Origin: Parvimonas sp000223315
Lineage (GTDB): Bacteria; Bacillota; Clostridia; Tissierellales; Peptoniphilaceae
Direction of reading: 5' to 3'
Assembly: GCA_050262155.1 (NCBI GenBank)
Contig: CP189843.1
Location: forward strand, 992,001 to 1,056,000
Length of the DNA: 64,000 nucleotides
Shown: in pieces, positions 1 to 12,350 of the stretch
Layout of the letters: each line of letters begins with the position of its first letter
Numbering within the stretch: position 1 is the first letter of the stretch
Translations under genes and position numbers: made by a program
The notes under the pieces: model-generated
The model's database searches: none
Seen by the model: only the letters and a program-made list of their open reading frames with translations
What the model was told of the DNA's origin: nothing

Positions 1-296
1 TCCATAGTATGATACATTCTATATCCGGGAACCAACATTACAATTCCAATATACATAAATACCGTAGAGGGCATTTTCAATTTTACAGAAAAATACTCTG
101 CAAAAAGTCCAACAACTACAGATGCAATTAAATTACTGACTGAATTACCCAAATGTTTACTACAAAAATAATAAACAATCCAACTAATAGTTCCTGTGAT
201 TGTGCAATAAATTATTGCTTTTTTTGGAACTATAAAAAAAATTGAAAACGCAATACTCGAAACAACAGCACAAATAATATTTAAAAATAAATCCAT
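1..296 (-). CDS. Threonine/serine exporter, small C-terminal-type subunit (ThrE_2 / DUF3815), 3' end cut by window edge
   Basis: The gene starts with ATG at 296, preceded by an AGGTGG ribosome binding site, and reads open to the window edge, so only the first 98 codons are present. The visible part is hydrophobic, with about four membrane segments, and ends with the motif IGIVMLVPGYRMYHTM. That resembles the conserved proline/glycine end of the small half of split ThrE exporters. The large half lies just upstream (305-1096), 8 bp away. In such two-gene systems the two proteins are thought to export threonine or serine together; the substrate here is inferred from the family. Confidence 0.8.
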   Translation of the reverse strand, partial: MDLFLNIICAVVSSIAFSIFFIVPKKAIIYCTITGTISWIVYYFCSKHLGNSVSNLIASVVVGLFAEYFSVKLKMPSTVFMYIGIVMLVPGYRMYHTM

Positions 297-304
297 AAAA
301 CCAC

Positions 305-1096
305 CTATCCAAAAAGTCTAAGAACTAAAACAACCCCTACTGCAATAGAAACTGCTGTAAATATTGCAGACATTATACCTATTATTCCGGACAAAATATC
401 TCCTGATAAAATATCTCTCATTGAATTAGTTATCTGTATTCCGGGAAAAAGCGGAACAATTGATGCAATCATAATACTTGATAAATTTTCTATATGAACA
501 AGTCTTGACATAGTCATAACAAAAAGAGCTACTGCACTTGCAGATAAAAAAGTTGCTATAAATGAAGGCAATCTATATTTTTCAATATAAATTATAAACG
601 ACATCTCAACAAGCATAGCAATACATGCAGGAATAAAATCACCTAAAGTTCCACCAAAAATAAATGCTAAAAACGGAGCGGATAAAGTAATTAACAAAAC
701 AGTAGCTACATTACTGTAAGAACTCCTATTTTTAATATTTTTTAATTCTATAAAAGCTTCATCAATATCAACTTTACCTGAAACAATATTTCTGGATAAA
801 TCATTTAATAAAGCTATTTTTTCTAAATTCTTTCCCGAATCATTTAATCTTCTCATACTTGTATAATTTGTTCCATTATACACAAAAGAAATCATTACCA
901 TATTACTTAAAGCAAAAGTATTTACAGCCTTAATATTTTTAAAAGATTTACAAATTCTATTTATACTATCCTCCACTCTATAAACTTCTCCTCCATTGTA
1001 AAGCAAATAGTAAGAAAATTTAATACTAAAATTTAATAATCTCTTTGCTTCATAATCGTTATTTATAGAATTAATCTTCATCGTTGTAGTCATCAT
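305..1096 (-). CDS. Threonine/serine exporter, large subunit (ThrE_1 / DUF1212)
   Basis: This 263-residue protein has a soluble N-terminal part of about 120 residues, including NTFALSNMVMISF and YTSMRRL, which fits the DUF1212 domain. At least five membrane helices follow, one with the motif VPLFPGIQITNSMRDILSGD that is typical of ThrE proteins. The start overlaps the end of the upstream gene by 26 bases, with an internal Met at residue 6 as an alternative start. The small ThrE subunit follows 8 bp downstream, so the two are surely co-transcribed. The family exports threonine, serine and small peptides. Substrate specificity cannot be read from the sequence. Confidence 0.85.
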   Translation of the reverse strand: MMTTTMKINSINNDYEAKRLLNFSIKFSYYLLYNGGEVYRVEDSINRICKSFKNIKAVNTFALSNMVMISFVYNGTNYTSMRRLNDSGKNLEKIALLNDLSRNIVSGKVDIDEAFIELKNIKNRSSYSNVATVLLITLSAPFLAFIFGGTLGDFIPACIAMLVEMSFIIYIEKYRLPSFIATFLSASAVALFVMTMSRLVHIENLSSIMIASIVPLFPGIQITNSMRDILSGDILSGIIGIMSAIFTAVSIAVGVVLVLRLFG

Positions 1097-1850
1097 TAAT
1101 ACGTTCTTCCATTTCTTTTAAAAATTTCCTTTTTGAACGGACAACATAAAAAATCAACAAAAACAAAATACCGGGAACAATCAACATAACAGGATTTTTT
1201 ACAAAATCTGAAATAGCTTCCATTCTTTTCTTATGATCTTCTTCGGATTTTTCATTAACTGCTTCTATTCTTTGTTTTTTTTCTTCTTCTGTCAATTCAT
1301 CATAGTTTTTACTAAAATCATCTTTAGGCTTAGTATATTTATTGGCTTCCAATCTTTTATTTTTTTCAATTTCATCAAGATTGGGAACATACTCTCCTTT
1401 ATTTATCATATTTTGAAATAATTTAACCTCAGCATTATGGGGATCTTTGTCATTTGCTAAAAATAGAGTCTCATAATTTCCGGAAGTAGCTTTAAAAATC
1501 CATGTTAAATCTAAAGTATTATCTTTTTTTAAAATACCAACAAAATAATCTCCTTTTGCAGGAACTAATCTACTATAACTATATTCTTTAAATTTTGGAA
1601 CTTCTATTTCATCAAGATTTTCTCCTAAAAATATTGTAGTAACTTTAACTTTAAATTTCCCATTTGAATCTTCAACAATATTTCCTATAAAAAAGCTTCT
1701 ATAGTCCATATCATAAATCCTATTTGCCCTGTCAAAATTATCATCTGCAAAAGAATTTTTAGAAACAAAGTTAAAACTTAAAACTGTAATTAAAAATACA
1801 ATTAAAACTCTTTCTATGATATATTTTATATTTAAAAATTTATTCTTCAT
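1071..1850 (-). CDS. Membrane-anchored secreted protein of unknown function
   Basis: I do not recognise a named family. The 259-residue protein has an N-terminal signal segment ending near SKNSFADD (about residues 12-36), an extracellular globular part to about residue 160, and a highly charged Lys/Glu stretch at about 165-215 that is probably coiled coil. One C-terminal membrane helix follows (NPVMLIVPGILFLLIFYVV), then a short charged cytoplasmic tail. This looks like a surface protein with a stalk. AGAGGTG precedes the ATG at 1850. The 3' end overlaps the ThrE subunit gene, so it probably shares that transcript. A role beside the exporter is only a guess. Confidence 0.6.
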   Translation of the reverse strand: MKNKFLNIKYIIERVLIVFLITVLSFNFVSKNSFADDNFDRANRIYDMDYRSFFIGNIVEDSNGKFKVKVTTIFLGENLDEIEVPKFKEYSYSRLVPAKGDYFVGILKKDNTLDLTWIFKATSGNYETLFLANDKDPHNAEVKLFQNMINKGEYVPNLDEIEKNKRLEANKYTKPKDDFSKNYDELTEEEKKQRIEAVNEKSEEDHKKRMEAISDFVKNPVMLIVPGILFLLIFYVVRSKRKFLKEMEERINDDYNDED

Positions 1851-1890
1851 AAAATCACCTCTAGATATATTTTACCATAAACTTTTAATA

Positions 1891-1925
1891 AAAAATAGAG
1901 AAGGAATGAATTCTTCTCTATTTTT
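1891..1925 (-). terminator. Intrinsic terminator after the APC permease operon
   Basis: A perfect 13-bp stem (AAAAATAGAGAAG paired with CTTCTCTATTTTT) with a 9-base loop lies 65 bp past the stop codon of the permease gene. The A/T-rich ends give a U-run on either strand. Confidence 0.8.
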
Positions 1926-1990
1926 ATAAATTTTAAGCTTTTTATTAAATAATTAAAAAGAATTTAGTTAATTTACTCTATAACTATAAA

Positions 1991-3376
1991 TTACTTAACT
2001 TCTTTTTTTGTTTTAGTATAAATAAACATTATAATTGGTAAAACAACATAACCAACTACCATAGATATAATTGCTTTAACATTTGTTACAAGTTCACCTG
2101 TACTATCCTTAACTGAAAATTGTCCTTTCCAATTAAATTTCACAAGAAGTAAAATAGAAAGTAATAATGCTATTAAAGGAATAATAACATCAGTAACCAT
2201 ACTCTTCTTTGTATCTAAAACAGTTTCCTTTGATTTTCCAAAGTAGAAAATTACAACAGCTAAAGGCACAATTAAAAATTGAACAAAACGTGAAATTGAA
2301 CTTATAATTGCTATTCCTGTTGAATCATATCTAAAACTTAATGGAATAATTATTGCAAATATAGCTGTAAATAAAAATGCAGGTAATGGTAAATCATTTG
2401 ATAATCTCTTTGCAAAAATTTCAGGAACTTGTTTTTCTTTAGCCATAGCTTCTAAAACACGTGGTGTATGGAAAGATGCAGCTACATTTATACCGAACAT
2501 TGAAACTAAAGCTCCTAAAACTACAACTTTTTCTAATATAGGATTAGTGAAAATTGAAGCTAAAACAACAACTTCTTTTGATTGAACTAAAGCAACCGGA
2601 TTAACATGCATACCTACTAAAACTATTCCAAAGTAAATAGCAGCAATAATACCAATTGCTAAAGGAATTGCTTTTGGTAAATTCTTTTCCGGTTCTTCCA
2701 TATCTTGTGAACCACTTGCAACTGATTCAAATCCTGTAAAAGCATAGAAAGCAGCAATTACAGCAGTTACAAAAGTAGTAGTTGTCATTTCTTTAATCAA
2801 AGGAGTTCCATCTTTAGCTTTTAATAAACTTAATTCAGACAAATGTGATTCTCCAGTATAAATTAAAATTGCAACACCGGCTATAATAGTAACTACTAAA
2901 GCTAAAACTTTTCCTATTGTAGAGATATCACTAATTAATGTTAAAAGTTTAGTACCAAAAATATTAATTAATAATAGAATTGACATTAAAACTAAAAAAC
3001 CTATTGTAACATAAGTTAAATTAGCAGAATCTAATCCAAATATTTTTAAAGTAGTTCTAACAACGAATGTTCCCATTGTTCCCCAAGCTATACTTGCAGC
3101 AATAACTCTTGTAACACCTACATATTGTCCTATAGTATTTCCAAAAGCTGCTTTAGAATAAGCATAAGCTGCTCCACTTTTTGAAACATATTTTGCAGCA
3201 GAAGCAAAAGTAATAGCCAGCATAGAAGTAAAAACAGCAGCTACTAAATAAATCATTGGAGCCTGAGTACCGGCTGATTTAGCAACACTACCAGGTGATA
3301 AAAATATACCTGTTCCAATTATTGAATTTATAGTCAAAAGAACTATTGACCAAAATCCCATTTTTTTCTTATCCAT
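1991..3376 (-). CDS. APC-superfamily amino-acid permease
   Basis: This 461-residue protein has about twelve membrane segments, and its length fits amino-acid/polyamine/organocation transporters. The first helix carries the hallmark GTGIFLSPGSVAKSAG (TINSIIGTGIF), and the helix near residue 210 has AFYAFTGFESVASGSQDMEEPEKNLP, given here as overlapping pieces AFYAFTGFESVASG and SQDMEEPEKNLPKA; both are typical of APC proteins. It is the second gene of an operon, 38 bp after the amidotransferase-type hydrolase (3415-4152). That pairing suggests uptake of an amino acid, gamma-glutamyl compound or polyamine, followed by hydrolysis. The exact substrate is unknown. Confidence 0.9.
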   Translation of the reverse strand: MDKKKMGFWSIVLLTINSIIGTGIFLSPGSVAKSAGTQAPMIYLVAAVFTSMLAITFASAAKYVSKSGAAYAYSKAAFGNTIGQYVGVTRVIAASIAWGTMGTFVVRTTLKIFGLDSANLTYVTIGFLVLMSILLLINIFGTKLLTLISDISTIGKVLALVVTIIAGVAILIYTGESHLSELSLLKAKDGTPLIKEMTTTTFVTAVIAAFYAFTGFESVASGSQDMEEPEKNLPKAIPLAIGIIAAIYFGIVLVGMHVNPVALVQSKEVVVLASIFTNPILEKVVVLGALVSMFGINVAASFHTPRVLEAMAKEKQVPEIFAKRLSNDLPLPAFLFTAIFAIIIPLSFRYDSTGIAIISSISRFVQFLIVPLAVVIFYFGKSKETVLDTKKSMVTDVIIPLIALLLSILLLVKFNWKGQFSVKDSTGELVTNVKAIISMVVGYVVLPIIMFIYTKTKKEVK

Positions 3377-3414
3377 TAAATAATTCCTCCTTCATAGTTT
3401 TAACATTATTAAAA

Positions 3415-4152
3415 CTATTTATTTTTTCTTTTTTCAACATTTTTTACAAATTCATCAAAAATTCTTTGAGAATCTAAATGTTTTACTGACAACATTTCCG
3501 GATGCCATTGTACTCCTACTACAAAACAATCTTCTGTAATTTTTTCAATAGATTCAACCACTCCATCATCACTCTTTGCAACAACCTTAAATCCAGGAGC
3601 AACATCTTTTAATATTTGATGATGGAAACTATTTACTTTATATTTTTCACCTAAAATATTTCTTAAGAAAGTTCCTTCTTCAAATTTTACAAAATGAGTA
3701 GCTTGAGCAGGATTATCCCCTTGATTATGCTTAATTTTAACAAAGTCTGCATAAGATAAATCTTGATACAAAGTTCCTCCATTTATAACATTAATCATTT
3801 GATATCCTCTACAGATACCAAAAACAGGTTTCTTTAGACTTACAGCTGTCTTATAGATCTCCATATCAAAAACATCTCTTTCCGGAAATACTTCGCCAAT
3901 TTTTAGTAGTGGTTCTTCTCCATAATTATATGGATCTATATCATGTCCACCGGATAAAATAATACCATCAACATTTTGAACCATTTCTCTTATACTTTCC
4001 AAATCTTCGTTAAATGGAATTATAAAAGGAATACCACCGGCTCTTAATATAGCTTCAACATAATCTTGATTTACATATGATCTTCTATAACCTGAAAAAG
4101 TATTACCTTTACTAATTAAAATACTTCCTGAAATACCAATTACTGGTTTCAT
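3415..4152 (-). CDS. Gamma-glutamyl-gamma-aminobutyrate hydrolase family protein (class I glutamine amidotransferase fold, peptidase C26)
   Basis: The 245-residue length matches PuuD-type hydrolases. Visible signatures are GIILSGGHDIDPYNYGEE (about residues 63-80), the nucleophile elbow FGICRGYQMINV with the catalytic Cys, and GVQWHPE with the catalytic His-x-Glu near residue 217. The family hydrolyses gamma-glutamyl bonds, releasing glutamate. GGAGGCGATTTT gives the ATG at 4152 a good binding site, and a promoter lies 30 bp upstream. It is the first gene of an operon with the APC permease, which suggests import and breakdown of a gamma-glutamyl or polyamine-derived compound. The precise substrate is not determined. 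Confidence 0.88.
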   Translation of the reverse strand: MKPVIGISGSILISKGNTFSGYRRSYVNQDYVEAILRAGGIPFIIPFNEDLESIREMVQNVDGIILSGGHDIDPYNYGEEPLLKIGEVFPERDVFDMEIYKTAVSLKKPVFGICRGYQMINVINGGTLYQDLSYADFVKIKHNQGDNPAQATHFVKFEEGTFLRNILGEKYKVNSFHHQILKDVAPGFKVVAKSDDGVVESIEKITEDCFVVGVQWHPEMLSVKHLDSQRIFDEFVKNVEKRKNK

Positions 4153-4182
4153 AAAATCGCCTCCTTAAATAATGTCCTAACA

Positions 4183-4211
4183 ATTATACCATTAAAGCTA
4201 AAAAAATTCAA
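4183..4211 (-). promoter_or_regulatory. Promoter of the hydrolase-permease operon
   Basis: On the minus strand, -35 TTGAAT (4206-4211) and -10 TATAAT (4183-4188) are separated by 17 bp, about 30 bp upstream of the start codon at 4152. Confidence 0.75.
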
Positions 4212-4441
4212 TATAAAATGACATTAATTCATAATTTGATATGTATAAATTTTATCATATAAAGACCTAGGACTTAAAGTAGAATTTAATGATAGCATTA
4301 CATATAATAAAATAAAAAAGCAAATTCTATATCAAATAATAGATAATCATTGTTAGTTTATATATTATACCCACATTTTAGTATAAGAACTTAAAAAATA
4401 TATAAAAAATAAAATAATATGGAAAATTATTTCTTCACAAT
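4212..4441. other. AT-rich intergenic stretch with no gene seen
   Basis: This lies between the hydrolase promoter and the terminator of the tRNA cluster. It is dense in stop codons in all frames. I see no RNA gene or strong inverted repeat. Confidence 0.6.
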
Positions 4442-4474
4442 AAAAAAAGAACCAAATAATTTGATTCTTTTTTT
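4442..4474 (-). terminator. Terminator of the 5S-tRNA cluster
   Basis: AAAAAAAGAACCAAAT pairs with ATTTGATTCTTTTTTT, with one G-U-type mismatch. It sits 37 bp beyond the last tRNA gene, and the run of T on the minus strand follows the hairpin. Confidence 0.75.
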
Positions 4475-4510
4475 AACATTTTGTAATTACTTAAATATAA
4501 TTACTCTATT

Positions 4511-4587
4511 TGGCGTGCCATAGAGGATTCGAACCCCTGGCCTTTTGGTCCGTAGCCAAACGCTCTATCCAGCTGAGCTAATGGCAC
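4511..4587 (-). tRNA. tRNA-Arg (anticodon ACG)
   Basis: Acceptor stem GTGCCAT pairs with ATGGCAC. The anticodon loop is CTACGGA, the T-loop is GTTCGAATC, and the 3' CCA is encoded. It is the last gene of the nine-tRNA cluster. Confidence 0.95.
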
Positions 4588-4620
4588 ATAATAGAAAACT
4601 CAGAATAAATTCTGAGTTCT

Positions 4621-4695
4621 TGGAGCGGAAGACGAGATTCGAACTCGCGACCCTCGCCTTGGCAAGGCGATGCTCTACCACTGAGCCACTCCCGC
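4621..4695 (-). tRNA. tRNA-Gly (anticodon GCC)
   Basis: It begins GCGGGAGTGGCTCAG. The anticodon stem TCGCC/GGCGA flanks loop TTGCCAA, and CCA is encoded. Confidence 0.95.
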
Positions 4696-4700
4696 ATATA

Positions 4701-4776
<76 letters not shown>

Positions 4777-4784
4777 ATAATAAT

Positions 4785-4861
4785 TGGCGACCTGGATGGG
4801 ACTCGAACCCACGACCTCTAGCGTGACAGGCTAGCATTCTAACCAACTGAACTACCAGGCC
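4785..4861 (-). tRNA. tRNA-Asp (anticodon GTC)
   Basis: It begins GGCCTGGTAGTTCAG. The anticodon stem CTAGC/GCTAG flanks loop CTGTCAC, and CCA is encoded. Confidence 0.95.
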
Positions 4862-4866
4862 GTATT

Positions 4867-4942
4867 TGGTGGGCACAATAGGGCTCGAACCTATGACCCC
4901 CTGCTTGTAAGGCAGATGCTCTCCCAACTGAGCTATGCGCCC
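4867..4942 (-). tRNA. tRNA-Val (anticodon TAC)
   Basis: It begins GGGCGCATAGCTCAG. The anticodon loop is CTTACAA and the 3' end is ACCA. Confidence 0.95.
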
Positions 4943-4964
4943 AAATCTAAACCCAATAAAAAAA

Positions 4965-5041
4965 TGGTAGCGGAGAAGGGATTTGAACCCCTGACACTGC
5001 GGGTATGAACCGCATGCTCTAGCCAACTGAGCTACTCCGCC
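4965..5041 (-). tRNA. tRNA-Met, elongator (anticodon CAT)
   Basis: It begins GGCGGAGTAGCTCAG. The anticodon stem TGCGG/CCGCA flanks loop TTCATAC. The first base pairs with the 3' strand, unlike bacterial initiator tRNA, so this is an elongator type. I cannot exclude an Ile tRNA with a modified CAT anticodon, but the body resembles Firmicutes elongator Met. Confidence 0.9.
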
Positions 5042-5054
5042 ACATAAAATTAAA

Positions 5055-5129
5055 TGGTGACCCCACCGGGATTCGAACCCGGGTTACCGCCGTGAAAGGG
5101 CGATGTCTTAACCGCTTGACCATGGGGCC
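5055..5129 (-). tRNA. tRNA-Glu (anticodon TTC)
   Basis: It begins GGCCCCATGGTCAAG. The anticodon stem TCGCC/GGCGG flanks loop CTTTCAC, and CCA is encoded. Confidence 0.95.
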
Positions 5130-5135
5130 TTAAAC

Positions 5136-5224
5136 TGGTGCCGAGGACCGGAATCGAACCGGTACGATGAGTTAACATCGCAGAATTTTAAGTCCTGTGC
5201 GTCTGCCAGTTCCGCCACCCCGGC
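5136..5224 (-). tRNA. tRNA-Leu (anticodon TAA), class II with long variable arm
   Basis: It is 89 bases long and begins GCCGGGGTGGCGGAAC. The anticodon loop is CTTAAAA, a long variable arm follows, and CCA is encoded. Confidence 0.95.
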
Positions 5225-5229
5225 ATAAT

Positions 5230-5304
5230 TGGCTCCCAGGGTGGGGTTCGAACCCACAACCTACCGGTTAACAGCCGGGTGCTCCACCATTGAGCTACCT
5301 AGGA
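5230..5304 (-). tRNA. tRNA-Asn (anticodon GTT)
   Basis: Acceptor TCCTAGG pairs with CCTGGGA. The anticodon loop is CTGTTAA, the discriminator is G, and CCA is encoded. It is the first tRNA after the second 5S gene. Confidence 0.95.
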
Positions 5305-5307
5305 GTT

Positions 5308-5420
5308 TGGCTGTTTTCTATTCTCCCAATACGAGATGTACTAGTACCTTCGACGTTTAAGAACTTAACTTCTGTGTTCGAGATGGGAACAGGTGTATCC
5401 TCTTAGCTATCACAGCCATA
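5308..5420 (-). rRNA. rrf: 5S rRNA, second copy (heads the tRNA cluster)
   Basis: This is a typical 5S sequence, with the conserved block GATGGGAACAGG on the plus strand and a closing stem between its two ends (TGGCTGT with ACAGCCA). It differs from the first copy at only a few positions and is separated from it by a hairpin terminator. Ends are approximate to a few bases. Confidence 0.92.
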
Positions 5421-5486
5421 CTTATTTTGTTTTTATGGTGTTAATCTCTACGAGCTTTCACAATAAAAAAATCATTTTAAATAAAC

Positions 5487-5511
5487 AAAAAACCATTCTT
5501 TCGAGTGGTTT
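5487..5511 (-). terminator. Terminator between the two 5S genes
   Basis: On the minus strand AAACCACTC-GAAA-GAATGGTTT forms a tetraloop hairpin with one mismatch, followed by TTTTTTG. It closes the 16S-23S-5S transcript just after the first 5S gene. The second 5S and the tRNAs must then be read by readthrough or from a promoter in 5421-5486. I found only a weak candidate there (TTGTTT, 17 bp, TATTGT). Confidence 0.7.
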
Positions 5512-5513
5512 GT

Positions 5514-5627
5514 TTGGCTGTTTTCTATTCTCCCAATACGAGATGTACTAGTACCTTCGACGTTTAAGAGCTTAACTTCTGTGTTCGAGATGGGAACAGG
5601 TGTATCCTCCTAGCCATCACAGCCATA
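5514..5627 (-). rRNA. rrf: 5S rRNA, first copy (end of the rRNA operon)
   Basis: It lies about 80 bp after the 23S 3' end. It is nearly identical to the second copy at 5308-5420; visible differences include the GGAGG/AGAGG and GAGCTT/GAACTT positions. Ends are approximate. Confidence 0.93.
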
Positions 5628-5684
5628 CTTATTTATTTGTTTGTTTACTTTTTCTTTTTCAATATATTTCTGTTTAAACCCTTT

Positions 5685-5707
5685 CAATTAAAGAGTATAT
5701 ATTTCTG

Positions 5708-5710
<3 letters not shown>
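5685..5710 (-). other. 23S processing stem, 3' strand (partner 8592-8618)
   Basis: The sequence just past the 23S 3' end (plus-strand CAATTAAAGAG then TATATTTCTGGTC) is complementary to the sequence just before the 23S 5' end (GACCAGAAATATAT then CTCTTTAATTG at 8592-8618), with only a 2-base internal mismatch. This is the expected double-stranded RNase III/Mini-III processing stem. Confidence 0.85.
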
Positions 5711-8594
<2,884 letters not shown>

Positions 8595-8628
8595 CAGAAA
8601 TATATTTCTCTTTAATTGTCAGGTTTCT

Positions 8629-8704
8629 TGGTGGAGATGAGGAGATTCGAACTCCTGACCCCCTGCTTGCAAGGCAGGTGCTCTCCCAACTGAGCTACAC
8701 CCCC
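8629..8704 (-). tRNA. tRNA-Ala (anticodon TGC) in the 16S-23S spacer
   Basis: Acceptor GGGGGTG pairs with CATCTCC with two G-U pairs. The anticodon loop is CTTGCAA and CCA is encoded. The spacer carries this tRNA only; there is no tRNA-Ile beside it. Confidence 0.95.
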
Positions 8705-8840
8705 AAAATATTTTTTGCGATAGTAAAAAATGTTTTGGGGGTTTTGCGTACCCCTTTTTCTTTTATACTATCATTTTGGTATTTTCTTTTAGTTAGCCTT
8801 ACAGCTTTTGGTTTAAAATTAAAAAAATCGAACCAAAAAA

Positions 8841-8851
8841 CAGTGATAAAA
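8841..8851 (-). other. 16S processing stem, 3' strand (partner 10485-10495)
   Basis: CAGTGATAAAA here is the exact complement-partner of TTTTATCACTG in the 16S leader. The flanks GAACCA at both sites extend the stem after a bulge. It would bring the two ends of pre-16S RNA together for RNase III. Confidence 0.75.
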
Positions 8852-8886
8852 CTAAGAATTTATTTTGAACTGTCGTTCTTAGTACT

Positions 8887-10419
<1,533 letters not shown>

Positions 10420-10535
10420 AAGTTCGTCTGCTCTCGCTGACTTTTGTTACACCAAATTATTGTTTTTCTTTGTACTCTCAAAGTTTTTATCACTGTTTAC
10501 TTTTCTTGGTTCATGTCACTATCTGCGACTTTATT

Positions 10536-10564
10536 AGTATATCATCATTATTTCTATTTGTCAA
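10536..10564 (-). promoter_or_regulatory. rRNA operon promoter P2
   Basis: -35 TTGACA (10559-10564), 17 bp, then -10 TATACT (10536-10541) on the minus strand, about 115 bp upstream of the 16S 5' end. The 10420-10535 leader contains the 5' half of the 16S processing stem and no gene. Confidence 0.85.
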
Positions 10565-10662
10565 TACCTTTTTTAAAAAATATTTTAAAAATTATAATAT
10601 TTTAATAGTGTTAATTTGTTTTTTAATGATATATTAATCAGTTGTTCTTCAAGTGCCTTAAT

Positions 10663-10691
10663 ATTATATCAGTCTTGTTCTTTCTCGTCAA
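10663..10691 (-). promoter_or_regulatory. rRNA operon promoter P1
   Basis: -35 TTGACG (10686-10691), 17 bp, then -10 TATAAT (10663-10668) on the minus strand. Tandem P1/P2 promoters 127 bp apart are typical of strongly expressed rRNA operons. P1 begins only 50 bp after the stop codon of the upstream gene. Confidence 0.8.
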
Positions 10692-10740
10692 TACCCTTTT
10701 GACATATTTTTTAATTATTATTTCTTTTTTTATTATATTT

Positions 10741-11205
10741 TTATTTTTTTCTACCTTTAGTAGAAATCTCATCTATGTTTATTTTTAGTATATAGATTTT
10801 TTCAATGTTTTTTTCTATATATTTCATTCCTGATTCTATGAAGTCTGGAGAATATTTATATAATATTGATTGTATTCCTATGTTTTTTTCTACGTCATCA
10901 ATTATTGAAATTTTTCCAAATACAATTACAGACATATATTTTGTCGAAAACTGGTTTGGTAATCTCTCAACTTTATCTACCACCGTAAAAGAAATTTTAG
11001 AATTTTCTTCTATATTTTTTAATTTATGTCCACCTTGATTTGTACAATGAATATATATTACATCATTATAATATGCATAGCTCACTGGTATTCCATAAGG
11101 TTGATTACAATTATCAGACGTTGAAAGCACTCCATACTCTCCGTTTTTTAGTAATTCTTTTCCCTCTTCCACACTGAGTTCTCTATCTTTTCTTCTCATT
11201 TCCAT
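10741..11205 (-). CDS. Pyridoxamine 5'-phosphate oxidase-like protein, NimA-type (nitroimidazole resistance family)
   Basis: The 154-residue protein begins MEMRRKDRELS and has the split-barrel flavin-binding pattern: GEYGVLSTSD, PYGIPVSYAYYNDVIYIHC, then GHKLKNIEENSKISFTVV with the conserved His near residue 61. That order is typical of Nim/PNPOx-like flavoproteins. Family members are linked to nitroimidazole reduction or resistance, but most such proteins in anaerobes have no proven role. GGGG precedes the ATG at 11205. It appears monocistronic, sitting between the nadK terminator and the rRNA promoters. I do not claim that it gives drug resistance. Confidence 0.8.
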   Translation of the reverse strand: MEMRRKDRELSVEEGKELLKNGEYGVLSTSDNCNQPYGIPVSYAYYNDVIYIHCTNQGGHKLKNIEENSKISFTVVDKVERLPNQFSTKYMSVIVFGKISIIDDVEKNIGIQSILYKYSPDFIESGMKYIEKNIEKIYILKINIDEISTKGRKK

Positions 11206-11248
11206 AATTTTACCCCTTTACTATTTTTTTCTTCTTACATTTTTAAAT

Positions 11249-11286
11249 AACAAAAAAGACAAGCATCACTGCTCATCTTTTTGTTT
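11249..11286 (-). terminator. Terminator after nadK
   Basis: AACAAAAAAGACAAGCA and TGCTCATCTTTTTGTT form a near-complete stem around a 4-base loop, with a T-run on the minus strand. It is about 175 bp after the nadK stop, in a 255-bp gene-free stretch. The remaining bases to 11460 hold nothing I recognise. Confidence 0.7.
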
Positions 11287-11460
11287 TATATCGGAACATT
11301 ATATGAAAAAGCAACTAAATAAACTCATTGTTTTATTTTAATATAATACAATTTTTTATTTATGCTCTATATCTGATATTATTATATCATATTTGTAGAT
11401 TATTTCAATATTTTACTTATATTAATTTTCTATAGATATTTGTTGTATTATAAGATTTTC

Positions 11461-12261
11461 TTATAAAAACTTGTCTTTCATATTTATCCAATACCAGTTT
11501 TCATTAAATACCAATTTATATAACTTAAATTTAGACTTTCTAAATTCAAAATAAGCTACATCTGTATATCCCTTTTCAATTCCATCTGCTACAAAACTAA
11601 TTTTTTTATGTTGATTTTCTAAAGGAACTATTTTCAGAGTAGAAGTATCAGGAATTACCAATGAATTTGTAATTGTTCTGTATACTTTAGAAAATACAGG
11701 GGCCAATGGTGTTAATTGAAATCCCCTTAAAGACGGATACATTATACTTCCTCCTGCAGACATATTATATGCAGTACTTCCTGATGGTGTAGAAATTATT
11801 AAACCATCTCCCGCAAAAGTTTCAAGATGATTTCCGTCAATATAAACATCCAAATGTATAATCTCTGAACTATTAGATTTAATAACAAAATCATTTAAAC
11901 ATTTATTAGAAAACACAATATCATTTGTTTTTAAATCACATTCCAATAATCTAATTTTATCAACAGTATATTTTTCTTCTATATAATCATCTATAAATTT
12001 TTCTATTTTATTAAAACTAATTTCTTGAAAGAACCCAAGAGTCCCGGTATTTATTCCAACAAACGGAACTTTTGGAAAGTCTGAATTATGTACCCCTCTG
12101 ATAAATGCTCCATCTCCTCCTATACAGACTGTTAATTCGGCATTTTCATTAAAAGTTTCTGAAACTTCAAAACCTCTTTTTTCAAATAATTCCTTCGTCT
12201 TTATAAATGCCTCTAATGACTTTATGTTATCATTAAAAAATATATTTATTAATCTTTTCAT
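11461..12261 (-). CDS. nadK: NAD kinase
   Basis: This enzyme phosphorylates NAD to NADP in the cytosol. The 266-residue length fits. Motifs seen are the GGDG signature (CIGGDGAFIRGVH, about residue 48), GINTGTLGFFQE (about 72-83), and the second conserved block DGLIISTPSGSTAYNMSAGG (about 153-172), followed by the LTPLAPV strand. The N-terminal half is the alpha/beta domain and the C-terminal half the beta-sandwich of the diacylglycerol-kinase-like fold. It stands alone between two terminators. In many clostridia nadK sits with recN or argR; those are absent here. Confidence 0.95.
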   Translation of the reverse strand: MKRLINIFFNDNIKSLEAFIKTKELFEKRGFEVSETFNENAELTVCIGGDGAFIRGVHNSDFPKVPFVGINTGTLGFFQEISFNKIEKFIDDYIEEKYTVDKIRLLECDLKTNDIVFSNKCLNDFVIKSNSSEIIHLDVYIDGNHLETFAGDGLIISTPSGSTAYNMSAGGSIMYPSLRGFQLTPLAPVFSKVYRTITNSLVIPDTSTLKIVPLENQHKKISFVADGIEKGYTDVAYFEFRKSKFKLYKLVFNENWYWINMKDKFL

Positions 12262-12322
12262 AATTTCACCTTTTATTTTAATCTATAAAAATATTTTAAC
12301 ACATTAAACATATATAAGCAAG

Positions 12323-12347
12323 AAAAAAAGGAGCTTTTGCTCCTTTA
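12323..12347 (-). terminator. Terminator of the V-ATPase operon
   Basis: On the minus strand AAAGGAGC-AAAA-GCTCCTTT forms a perfect 8-bp stem followed by TTTTTTTCTTG. It begins directly after the stop codon of the last ATPase gene. Confidence 0.92.
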
Positions 12348-12350
12348 ATA

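Noticed and set aside
5421..5486. A dedicated promoter for the second 5S gene and tRNA cluster
   Set aside because: The best candidate (TTGTTT, 17 bp, TATTGT) is weak, so I do not list it as a feature.
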